A stretch of DNA of 64,000 nt from Vibrio sp. HI00D65 (GTDB lineage Bacteria; Pseudomonadota; Gammaproteobacteria; Enterobacterales; Vibrionaceae). Both the position numbers and the translations under genes were made by a program. The notes beneath the pieces were generated by a model that saw only the letters and a program-made list of their open reading frames with translations, made no database searches and had not been told where the DNA came from. This document shows positions 18,429-26,067 of the stretch, piece by piece (the stretch's first letter is position 1; each line of letters begins with the position of its first letter). The stretch covers positions 62,001-126,000 of the forward strand of contig NZ_LWEH01000608.1 of NCBI RefSeq assembly GCF_001635455.1, read 5' to 3'.

Positions 18429-19760
18429 GTGACAGCTAAAGAAATCCTAAAAATTCCCAATGTTCGCTATTTTCTAATGTTTCGAAGTAGCTACTTTGCG
18501 CGTTTTTATTACCCAGTATTCACTCTACTCTACCTTGATTACGGCCTAACCCTATCGCAATTTGCCATGCTTAACGTAGTGTGGGCGGCGACCATAGTAC
18601 TTGCTGAGGTCCCATCTGGAGCATTTGCCGACACCTTGGGTCGTAAGAAGCTAGTGTTACTCTCTTCCCTTGTGATGTTTGTTGAAATCGCCATGATTGC
18701 CTTAGTGCCGACCGAAAACCCGAACTTAGTTTTCATGGTCTTTCTGGTCAACCGAATACTCAGCGGGTTAGCCATGGCATTGGCAAGCGGTGCTGATGAA
18801 GCACTGGCGTATGACACCTTAAAAGAGCAAGGCAATGAGGAGCTGTGGCCTCGTGTGTTGCAAATCCAGCTTCGTATCGCCTCAAGCGTCGGCATATTTG
18901 TCACCTTAATTGGTGCTGCCATGTACGATGTAAACTTCATGACGAACATTTTCCATGCACTAGGGTTAACCGCGCCAGCAAGTACCAAAGACTTAATGCG
19001 TATTCCTGTATTCGCCACTTTATTGGTTGCACTACTTGCGATTTATGCGGCGGTAAACATGCGTGAAAAAAAGAAAGTGATGCCAAATGGTCAAACAAAA
19101 TTAGCCACAACCATTGCTAGCCTTAAGCTCACTGCTGACACAGGTAAGTGGGTATTCGCTACGCCATACGTGCTTTTCATACTGCTCTATTACAGCCTGT
19201 TTGAGCACACATCACGTATGTTCCTCACCATGAACAGCCAATACTACCTTGCCATTGATATTCCAATTATTTACTTTGGTTTTATTGGCGCGGGAATCAG
19301 CCTATTAAAAATTATTTTAGCGGGCCAAAGCCGTAGACTGGCAGAAAATATCGAGCCGAAAACCTTTATTATCATCATGGGCTTAGCAAGTATCCTCACC
19401 TACTATTGGATCAGCTTGGGTTGGTCAATCTATGGGGTAGTTCCTGCACTGGTGCTTATCTTTATCATCATGACGATGAACATTTTTATCAGTTACCACC
19501 TGAACAAAAGGACCAAGTCGCATAACCGTGCCACCGTTCTTAGCTTCAAAGGTTTGATGTTTAACCTCGGATATGGGCTGATCGGTATTTTGTATGCGTA
19601 CTACTACAAACTGGTTTCTAATAACTACTCTGAGCAAGAGATAGAGCAAAACCTCGCCTTCTTGGCGTCACTATCTTCGTTCTGCTATTACTTCGCCTTT
19701 CTATTCGTATTAATCAGCGGATGGTTCTACTACAAAAACAAAAAGACACCAATCTTTTGA
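18429..19760 (+). CDS. MFS transporter of unknown substrate
   Basis: This 443-residue membrane protein has about 12 hydrophobic segments. The MFS motif A appears as GAFADTLGRKK (residues 60-70), and RILSGLAMALASGADEALAYD lies around segment 4; a GADEAL sequence here is characteristic of a group of uncharacterised bacterial MFS proteins. The predicted start is GTG at 18429, since no ATG precedes the first membrane segment; the ribosome site is weak. It is divergent from the AraC regulator and followed 124 nt later by an EamA transporter gene. The substrate cannot be read from sequence. Confidence 0.85.
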   Translation: MTAKEILKIPNVRYFLMFRSSYFARFYYPVFTLLYLDYGLTLSQFAMLNVVWAATIVLAEVPSGAFADTLGRKKLVLLSSLVMFVEIAMIALVPTENPNLVFMVFLVNRILSGLAMALASGADEALAYDTLKEQGNEELWPRVLQIQLRIASSVGIFVTLIGAAMYDVNFMTNIFHALGLTAPASTKDLMRIPVFATLLVALLAIYAAVNMREKKKVMPNGQTKLATTIASLKLTADTGKWVFATPYVLFILLYYSLFEHTSRMFLTMNSQYYLAIDIPIIYFGFIGAGISLLKIILAGQSRRLAENIEPKTFIIIMGLASILTYYWISLGWSIYGVVPALVLIFIIMTMNIFISYHLNKRTKSHNRATVLSFKGLMFNLGYGLIGILYAYYYKLVSNNYSEQEIEQNLAFLASLSSFCYYFAFLFVLISGWFYYKNKKTPIF

Positions 19761-19884
19761 AATATAACGTAACAGCAACTCAAAAATGAGGTGATTCCCC
19801 TACCCATAAATAGGCTATATCACTTCTTATTATCTGTTTTTTTATTACTATAAATCAAACCATTACATCACTTTTGGAAGTTAT

Positions 19885-20766
19885 ATGTCTTTTAGTTGGA
19901 TTGCCTTTACCCTCCTTGCAGCCTTCAGCCAATCTTGGCGGAATGCCTTTCAAAGCAAATTAAGTGGCACCATGAGTGTCGCAGGTGTAACACTAGCAAG
20001 ATTCATTTGGGCTGGTCCGGTCGCCCTCATTTACCTTTACACTTTATATCAATGGCAGCCAGTCTCCGCCCCTCATTTTTCCGGAGAATTTGTTTTCTAC
20101 ATTGTTGCAGCCGCAATTATGCAGATCATCGCAACAGGCTTAATGGTAATGCTATTCAAACTCGAAAACTATGCCATTGGTGCGGGACTTGCTAAATGCG
20201 AAGCCCCTGTTTCAGCGGTGCTCTCAGTATTATTTTTTGGTACAGCATTAACTGCTACTGGCTGGATAGGAGTTTTAATTGGTACTCTGGGAGTTCTAAT
20301 CATGAGCTGCTCTTCGGGGTGGCGCAGCCTATCTCCAAAGGTCTTTTTTCTCGGTATGGCTTGCAGTACCGCCTTTGCTCTTACTTCTCTTTGGGTACGT
20401 GAGGCGAGCTTAAGTATTGGTCTTCCCTTCCCTCACCGCGCCGCTTGGGTTCTGTTTTTGGTGATCACTCTTCAAACACTTATAATCTGTACTTATCTCT
20501 TTCTTAAAGAACGTGAAACATTACGCCAAATATTCAAGAAGTCGAGATTAGTTCTGATGACAAGCCTAACAAGTGTGATTGGCTCTCTTGGTTGGTTCAG
20601 TGCTATGTCGCTTCAAGCCGTGCCATACGTGAAAACATTAGGCCAAGTCGAAGTGGTCTTTATGGTCTTGATTTCTTACTTCTGGCTAGGACAAAGTATT
20701 GCCCGCAAAGACATTATTGCGCTGATATTACTTTCAGTCGCTGCAATCTTGGTGATGTGGCAATAG
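19885..20766 (+). CDS. EamA/DMT-family transporter
   Basis: This 293-residue membrane protein has about ten hydrophobic segments arranged as two EamA repeats (about 5-140 and 150-290), the drug/metabolite transporter fold. The second repeat holds PYVKTLGQVEVVF, a usual conserved stretch near its third helix. The family exports or exchanges small metabolites, and the substrate is unknown. GGAAG lies before the ATG. It may be a separate unit, since 124 nt with a short hairpin-free stretch separate it from the MFS gene. Confidence 0.87.
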   Translation: MSFSWIAFTLLAAFSQSWRNAFQSKLSGTMSVAGVTLARFIWAGPVALIYLYTLYQWQPVSAPHFSGEFVFYIVAAAIMQIIATGLMVMLFKLENYAIGAGLAKCEAPVSAVLSVLFFGTALTATGWIGVLIGTLGVLIMSCSSGWRSLSPKVFFLGMACSTAFALTSLWVREASLSIGLPFPHRAAWVLFLVITLQTLIICTYLFLKERETLRQIFKKSRLVLMTSLTSVIGSLGWFSAMSLQAVPYVKTLGQVEVVFMVLISYFWLGQSIARKDIIALILLSVAAILVMWQ

Positions 20767-21102
20767 AGGCTGTGTTGCAACAAAAAGCCATGTAGTAATA
20801 AACAGCAAGGTTCAAGCAACCAATTCAGTGATTATCTCAAAACCTTTGCGCCTGTGGCAGCTACAGTCAATGCAATAAATACGACAAACTAAGCACAAGA
20901 ACCCGACATATAGTCTCAAAATCAGAAACATGAAAATGAGTTACTTGGTTGAGCAGCACCTAACTGGCATAATGAAATAGCACTGATGGGAATAACTTTT
21001 TAGATCCCACCAGTGCATATCCTATTGCCAACACAGACGGCTTGTTAACGTGCTATCTAGAAAACGAATGCGTCCACTTGACCTAACTTAAGTAATCGGC
21101 TC
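20767..21102. other. Intergenic region without recognised features
   Basis: This 336-bp stretch between the EamA and oxidoreductase genes has no open frame of note, no strong hairpin and no operator that I recognise. Confidence 0.45.
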
Positions 21103-22092
21103 ATGACAGATACCAAAAGAAACACCCGAATTAGCCAGTTCCGATTCGGTCAGCCGAAAGAATCTCTCAAGATCGAGCATGTCACTTTAGGAATACTCGA
21201 TAAAGATAAGGTTCGAGTACAAATTGAAGCGACCAACATTAACCCAAGTGATCTATTGTCGATTCATGGAGTGGGGCAATACAAACACAGTCACCAGCCG
21301 CCCAGAGTTCCAGGATTTGAAGCAGCAGGTACGGTTGTAGAGTCTAGTCACTCTGAATTTACTGTGGGCCAGCGAGTGCTTGTGGCGACAAGTGGAACCT
21401 GGCAGAGATACGTCAATGTTTCACCTGACAACCTTTTCCATCTGCCTACACATCTAGATAACGACTACGCATGTCAGTTATACATTAATGCACTCACCGC
21501 ATGGATACTTACCACTGAAGTAACAAAGTTGACCAAAGAAGATGCGTTAATCATCAACGCTGGCAACTCAGCCATTGGTAAGATTTTCTCCCAATTATCA
21601 CAATCGCTTGGCTTTCAAATCATCGTTGTGAAGTCACAACCCAAACGCGCTCTTACGACTTCAAAACATGTGTTGGATGCCAAAAATGACTTAGTTGCAC
21701 AAATCCAGCAACTTGGCCTACCGCAACCAACGGTTGCCTTTGATGCGATTGGCGGTTCACCCGGAACCGAGCTTATTCACACGCTGGGCAAACAAGGGCG
21801 TTTCATCAACTATGGTACGCTTTCTCTGGATTTTTATGAGCCGCGTTTCTTCGAGTATGCCAAAAGCCAAGCTATCGAGTTCAGCACCTTCTTCTTGAAG
21901 TATTGGGAAGAAGCTGAGGGTAAAAAAGCACGCCGTGACCAATTCGAGTCCATGCTCGATCACTTCATCAAGAACGAGATTCAACTCGATGTCGACCGTT
22001 GCTTTCCTCTCGATCAAGTTCAGACAGCGATTGATCTTGTCGAATCTAAAACCACACGATTGGATGGCAAGATCATCTTGCTGCCTGCTTAA
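21103..22092 (+). CDS. Zinc-free MDR-family NADPH-dependent reductase (ETR/quinone oxidoreductase type)
   Basis: This 329-residue cytoplasmic enzyme belongs to the medium-chain dehydrogenase/reductase superfamily. The N-terminal GroES-like domain has INPSDLLSIHG and VPGFEAAGTV, and lacks the zinc-binding cysteines of alcohol dehydrogenases. The cofactor domain has INAGNSAIGKIFSQLS, where the usual GxGxxG-like loop is NAGNSAIG, and FDAIGG. LYINALTAW resembles the LxVNPLTAW region of 2-enoyl-thioester reductases and quinone reductases. The substrate (enone, quinone or enoyl thioester) is not certain. It is monocistronic and convergent with the FecCD operon. Confidence 0.85.
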   Translation: MTDTKRNTRISQFRFGQPKESLKIEHVTLGILDKDKVRVQIEATNINPSDLLSIHGVGQYKHSHQPPRVPGFEAAGTVVESSHSEFTVGQRVLVATSGTWQRYVNVSPDNLFHLPTHLDNDYACQLYINALTAWILTTEVTKLTKEDALIINAGNSAIGKIFSQLSQSLGFQIIVVKSQPKRALTTSKHVLDAKNDLVAQIQQLGLPQPTVAFDAIGGSPGTELIHTLGKQGRFINYGTLSLDFYEPRFFEYAKSQAIEFSTFFLKYWEEAEGKKARRDQFESMLDHFIKNEIQLDVDRCFPLDQVQTAIDLVESKTTRLDGKIILLPA

Positions 22093-22215
22093 GTTGAAGA
22101 TATTTAGGAATGCACTTTCAACCACCAAAGTGAAGGTCGAAAGTGCCAGTGTGAAGATATTGGTTAGAATTCCATAGGCTCTATGGTTAGTGAACTTTCA
22201 GATTAAACCAACAAG

Positions 22216-23214
22216 CTACTTGCGCCAGACAAGATACAAAACAAACAACCCACCCAGCGCCGCTGTTACAATCCCAACTGGAAGTTCTTGTGGTGCCAAT
22301 ATCGTCCTACTTACCACATCCCCAAACAGCAAAAGCACCGCTCCCCAAACTGCGATCAAAGGAATCGCTCGTTTATGGGTTACCCCAGAAAATGGTCGAA
22401 CAAGATGAGGCACCATCAAACCAATAAAGCCAACTACCCCAGTCATTGCAACGATTGATGCAGTACAAAACGCGCAGCAGAGAAAAATCTCACTTTGTAG
22501 GCGATGAACGTTGACGCCCAATGAGCTTGTCGTTTGCTCACTCACTAATAAGGTGTCGAGTTCGCGATAACGCTTAACCACTAGAGCAACCAGACACAGC
22601 ACACCCACCAGAGCAAAAATCAAATTATCCCAACGAGCAAGCCCTAGACCGCCCATCGTCCAGAATAAAATTGAGCTCGCCGCTCTTTGATCGCCGGAAT
22701 AGATTAAAAAGCTGGTGATTGCTCCAAATAGGAATGAAATCGCCAAACCACACAAGATCAGGTTGTCGTTACCCTTTTTCTTCTGCATCGAGAACAGAAT
22801 CAAAACTGCCGTGGCTGAAACAATACCTCCTGAGAACGCCGCCAACGGCAATGACCAAATGCCCAAGGCATCACCCAATTGAGTGATCACCAATACTGCA
22901 CCAGCAGACGCACCTGAGGACAAGCCAAACAGAAATGGATCCGCCAAGTCATTGCGTGTCGACGTCTGGAGTAAGGCTCCTACCATCGCCAGCCCCGCAC
23001 CAGCAATAACAGCCAGTAACGCCCTAGGTAACCTAAGGTCGAACAGTATTCTGCTTGCCATATCAGGGCTTGGATCATTAAAAGAGATTAATCCAACCAT
23101 CACCTCTCTAAAAGAAAGAGGGACAGAACCAAATTGTAAGCTCATCATAAAGGCGAGCAGCATTGCGCTGATACCCATCAACCAAGCTGCTCGATATTTA
23201 TCAAATAAAATCAA
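22216..23214 (-). CDS. FecCD-family ABC transporter permease
   Basis: This 332-residue inner-membrane protein has about ten hydrophobic segments and the FecCD/BtuC hallmarks: DLRLPRALLAVIAGAGLAMVG, DPFLFGLSSGAS, and GFIGLMVPHLVRP near the end of the cytoplasmic coupling region. Two copies would form the channel of an importer for chelated metals (siderophore, haem, cobalamin or another metallophore). It is the last gene of the operon, 35 nt after the binding-protein gene. The substrate is discussed under the ATPase. Confidence 0.93.
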   Translation of the reverse strand: MILFDKYRAAWLMGISAMLLAFMMSLQFGSVPLSFREVMVGLISFNDPSPDMASRILFDLRLPRALLAVIAGAGLAMVGALLQTSTRNDLADPFLFGLSSGASAGAVLVITQLGDALGIWSLPLAAFSGGIVSATAVLILFSMQKKKGNDNLILCGLAISFLFGAITSFLIYSGDQRAASSILFWTMGGLGLARWDNLIFALVGVLCLVALVVKRYRELDTLLVSEQTTSSLGVNVHRLQSEIFLCCAFCTASIVAMTGVVGFIGLMVPHLVRPFSGVTHKRAIPLIAVWGAVLLLFGDVVSRTILAPQELPVGIVTAALGGLFVLYLVWRK

Positions 23215-23249
23215 AAGACTACTACTCTTTTCGATAATAACCTTGCCAA

Positions 23250-24212
23250 CTATTCAGAAACAAACGCTGCTGCAAGTTTCTCAATAGCATCAATATTGGC
23301 TGGCCCAGGGGTCAGCTGCTCATAACGCAATTTGACATAGCGACCAGCAGTCACCGCATTGGTGTATTTCATTAACGGATGCGCTTCTAGAAAACGTTGC
23401 AACGAATCGGCACCACTTGCAGTTTGGTAGTCGAGAAGAATGATGACATCAGGGTTGGCGCTAGCCACATTTTCCCAAGAAGTTCGTGCCCAGCTAGCTT
23501 CCATATCACCTGTAATATTTTGTCCACCGGCTGCTTCAATCATTGCATTAGGCATTCCGTACTTACCTGAAGTAAAAGGCTTGTCTTCACCGGAATCAAA
23601 CAGAAAGACTTTTGGACTAGGTTTTCCAGACGCTTTTTGTTGTTCAGCGACTTTTGCAATTCTCTCTTTCCAACTGTTCACCAGAGCTTCGGCCTCTGGC
23701 TGTTTATCGAAAATAACGCCTAGCTTTTCCATATCATCATAAAGTAAGTCCATGGTAGCGCCTTGCTTTTGGCTCTGAGTATGAATACAGCTTTCCGACA
23801 ACACTAAAGTATCAATTCCATAGGGTTTCAGCGTTTGAGGCGTCACTTCTCCCCCTACTTTCATCCCGTAATTCCAGCCAGCAAAAAAGAAATCGGCATC
23901 CGAGGCAATCAATGTTTCTAATGACGGGTACTTAGGGGCAAGCTCTGGAATATCGCCTAAGCGTTGTTTGAATGAACCAGACATCTTGTACCAACCAGTA
24001 ATGCCCGTCACACCCACCATGTCCTCCTGAAGGCCAAGAGCAAATGCCATATCAGCCATGTTTATGTCATGCACGACCGCACGCGAAGGGTGCTTCTCAA
24101 TCGTTAGTGGGCTCCCGCAATTATCCACCGTAACCGGGTATTGAGTGCTTGTTGCATGAGCTATAGATAAAGGTAAAAGACACAAAAGGCTAGAAATTAC
24201 AGGCCACTTCAT
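23250..24212 (-). CDS. Periplasmic metal-chelate-binding protein of the ABC importer
   Basis: This 320-residue protein has a signal peptide cleaved after about residue 20 (IAHA-TS) and then the two-lobe FepB/BtuF-like fold: VTVDNCGSPLTIEKHPSRAVV, a segment DADFFFAGWNYGM and the downstream VFLFDSGED and DVIILLD strands. The NCG beginning is shared by several cobalamin, haem and iron-chelate binding proteins. It overlaps the ATPase gene by 4 bp and is followed by the permease. It carries the substrate from the periplasm to the permease. No outer-membrane receptor is nearby. Confidence 0.9.
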   Translation of the reverse strand: MKWPVISSLLCLLPLSIAHATSTQYPVTVDNCGSPLTIEKHPSRAVVHDINMADMAFALGLQEDMVGVTGITGWYKMSGSFKQRLGDIPELAPKYPSLETLIASDADFFFAGWNYGMKVGGEVTPQTLKPYGIDTLVLSESCIHTQSQKQGATMDLLYDDMEKLGVIFDKQPEAEALVNSWKERIAKVAEQQKASGKPSPKVFLFDSGEDKPFTSGKYGMPNAMIEAAGGQNITGDMEASWARTSWENVASANPDVIILLDYQTASGADSLQRFLEAHPLMKYTNAVTAGRYVKLRYEQLTPGPANIDAIEKLAAAFVSE

Positions 24213-25027
24213 TGGGCTGCTCCTATTAGAGATAAATTAGAGTGATTGGATGCAGCTTCAAAATGATGGATGGTGCTGCACATATTGGGGTGATTGAACG
24301 ACAAAACGCGCAACCCAAAAACGGGAACCATATAGCGGTCTTGAATGACCGTATCTGGCGATGCAAATGTGACCATTTTTTGGTCAGACATCAGAAGAAC
24401 TTTATCGGCAAATGGGGCAACTAAGGGCAGATCATGCAGCACAACAACTGATGCAATGCCGCGTTGTTTAATAAGGCTCAGAAGTTCAAGACGAGCCAGA
24501 GGATCAAGGTGATTAGTCGGCTCGTCTAGCAATAAAAGCCTAGGCTCTTGTGCAAATGCTCGCGCAATACTTGCACGTTGTTGTTCACCACCCGATAACT
24601 CACCAAAGCTATGTTGGCTTTTATGTAATAGCCCAACATCTTCCATTGCCTGTTTGACTGCTCGCTTGTGCTCTTTCGTACTGCAGCAGAAAGTATGCGG
24701 CGTACGGCCCAAGCCAACGTATTCAGAGACACTCAAGCGGGGATCCACATGCTCATGTTGCGTAACCAACGCGACCTTTTTCGCTACCTGTTGCCTTGCT
24801 AGACTTTCAAGTTCGATACCAGACAACAACATCTCACCGGCAACGGCTTTGTACTCGCCTGTAATTCCTTTTAGTAAGCTAGACTTTCCACTTCCATTCG
24901 GCCCAATGATGGCAATACACTCCCCATCATTCACGTCAAATGTCACATCCGAGACCGCCCTCCAGTTTGCTAAACCATTGGCGCAGAGCCCCTTCACTGA
25001 CAAAACAGGTTTATTCAATTTCCCCAC
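24209..25027 (-). CDS. ABC importer ATPase (FepC/BtuD type)
   Basis: This 272-residue ATPase drives the importer. Walker A is GPNGSGKSS (about residues 42-50), the signature is ELSGGEQQRASIARA, Walker B is LLLLDEPTNHLD and the switch histidine lies in VVLHDLP. It is the FepC-like branch that pairs with FecCD permeases. The start is GTG at 25027; a TTG three codons in is also possible. An 18-bp palindrome (25051-25068) lies 24 nt upstream, at the promoter. That palindrome resembles Zur sites of gammaproteobacteria, so a zinc-linked role is plausible, but Fur or another metal sensor cannot be excluded. First gene of a three-gene operon. Confidence 0.92.
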   Translation of the reverse strand: MGKLNKPVLSVKGLCANGLANWRAVSDVTFDVNDGECIAIIGPNGSGKSSLLKGITGEYKAVAGEMLLSGIELESLARQQVAKKVALVTQHEHVDPRLSVSEYVGLGRTPHTFCCSTKEHKRAVKQAMEDVGLLHKSQHSFGELSGGEQQRASIARAFAQEPRLLLLDEPTNHLDPLARLELLSLIKQRGIASVVVLHDLPLVAPFADKVLLMSDQKMVTFASPDTVIQDRYMVPVFGLRVLSFNHPNMCSTIHHFEAASNHSNLSLIGAAQ

Positions 25028-25050
25028 CGAGTATCAAAAAACAACACTTG

Positions 25051-25068
25051 GTTATGTTATAACATAAC
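25051..25068. promoter_or_regulatory. 18-bp perfect palindrome, Zur-like operator
   Basis: GTTATGTTATAACATAAC is identical to its reverse complement. It sits 24 nt upstream of the ABC operon start. The sequence agrees with the TGTTATAACA-type core known for gammaproteobacterial Zur boxes; Fur boxes are usually built from GATAAT repeats. Assigning the regulator is inference. Confidence 0.7.
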
Positions 25069-25294
25069 AATAAATTAAAAATACAGTTATTCGTAAATAA
25101 TCTTAGAAGGTGCCAATCAACGCGAGAAACCCCAAGTACCCTAACCGAGCCTAGAGAATAACAACCTATTTAGGGGGGACTTATCCAGCGACCAACTGAT
25201 CCATTCCTTCAAGAATCAAGTACAAGTTATTAATAATTCGATATAAATCGCTCTATATCCTCAAATTGTCGTCTACAGTTTGAGAGAGTCTATC

Positions 25295-25339
25295 GTGATA
25301 GTAATCACCAACACATAACACCTTTGGTGATCGCTTTTT
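25295..25339 (+). promoter_or_regulatory. Possible leader attenuator upstream of the att operon
   Basis: ATCACCAA (25304-25311) pairs with TTGGTGAT (25324-25331) and is followed by CGC and five T, a terminator 18 nt upstream of the ATPase start. A competing hairpin is possible: GTGAT (25295-25299) with ATCAC (25304-25308). The two are mutually exclusive, which is what an attenuator needs. No leader peptide or ligand is identified. Confidence 0.5.
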
Positions 25340-25356
25340 GATTACAAGGAGAGGAA

Positions 25357-26067
25357 ATGGAAAGCCCAGTGGTCACACTGCAACAGGCCAGTAAGAGCTT
25401 TATTGATGGCAAAGAGAGCCATCAAGTGCTGGACAATATCGACTTCAACCTAGGAACTGGTGTCAGCGTTGCTTTGACTGGTTCAAGTGGCAGTGGCAAG
25501 AGTACTCTACTCAATTTAATTGCGGGCTTTGAACCTCTTTCCGAAGGCGAGTTATGGCTCGATGGTGAAAATACATCAGCTTGGAAAGACCAACACTGGA
25601 GCCGTTTCCGCCATCAAAAGCTCGGCGTTATCTTTCAGCAGTTCAACTTGCTCACTCCACTCAATGTAAAACAAAACATCGCCTTTCCATTGCATTTAAA
25701 CCAACAGAAATGGGGATCTTGGTGTGATTACTTAGTCGAAGCATTAAGTATCAGCGAACTACTTAATAGACACGTATCTGCCCTCTCTGGTGGTCAACAA
25801 CAGCGGGTCGCTATTGCTCGAGCATTGGCTCACAAACCTAAACTTTTGCTTGCAGATGAGCCCACAGGAAATCTAGATCATAAAGCAGGGTTGGAGGTGA
25901 TGAGATTACTAAGTGAAATCACTACACAAGGCAACACCGCTGTATTACTGGTAACGCACAGCGCTGAATGCGCTGATTTTATGCAGAGACAGCTGGTCTT
26001 GGACAATGGAAACCTTAAGCATATGAGCCAAAATCAAGTCAGTGAGATGACTCATGCTAAAGGCTAA
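25357..26067 (+). CDS. ABC transporter ATPase, AttE/LolD-MacB type
   Basis: This 236-residue ATPase has Walker A GSSGSGKST (about 45-53), the signature LSGGQQQR, Walker B LLLADEPTGNLD and switch histidine VTHSAE, the pattern of LolD/MacB ATPases that drive mechanotransmission-type exporters. AAGGAGAGG gives a strong ribosome site. The permease gene overlaps by 14 bp and the AttH-like gene follows, so the cluster matches the AttEFGH layout described first in Agrobacterium. The role is probably to move or release a lipid or lipoprotein ligand across the envelope. Confidence 0.9.
   Translation: MESPVVTLQQASKSFIDGKESHQVLDNIDFNLGTGVSVALTGSSGSGKSTLLNLIAGFEPLSEGELWLDGENTSAWKDQHWSRFRHQKLGVIFQQFNLLTPLNVKQNIAFPLHLNQQKWGSWCDYLVEALSISELLNRHVSALSGGQQQRVAIARALAHKPKLLLADEPTGNLDHKAGLEVMRLLSEITTQGNTAVLLVTHSAECADFMQRQLVLDNGNLKHMSQNQVSEMTHAKG

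Noticed and set aside
18539..19018. 159-residue minus-strand frame
   Set aside because: It is antisense to a well-supported MFS gene and has no family pattern.
22112..22146. Hairpin (GCACTTTC with GAAAGTGC) as terminator between convergent genes
   Set aside because: The loop is 19 nt and there is no T run on either strand; it is too weak to list as a terminator.
22185..22200. Possible Qrr small RNA core (GTTAGTGAAC)
   Set aside because: Only ten bases match, and neither a sigma-54 promoter nor the rest of the conserved Qrr sequence is present.
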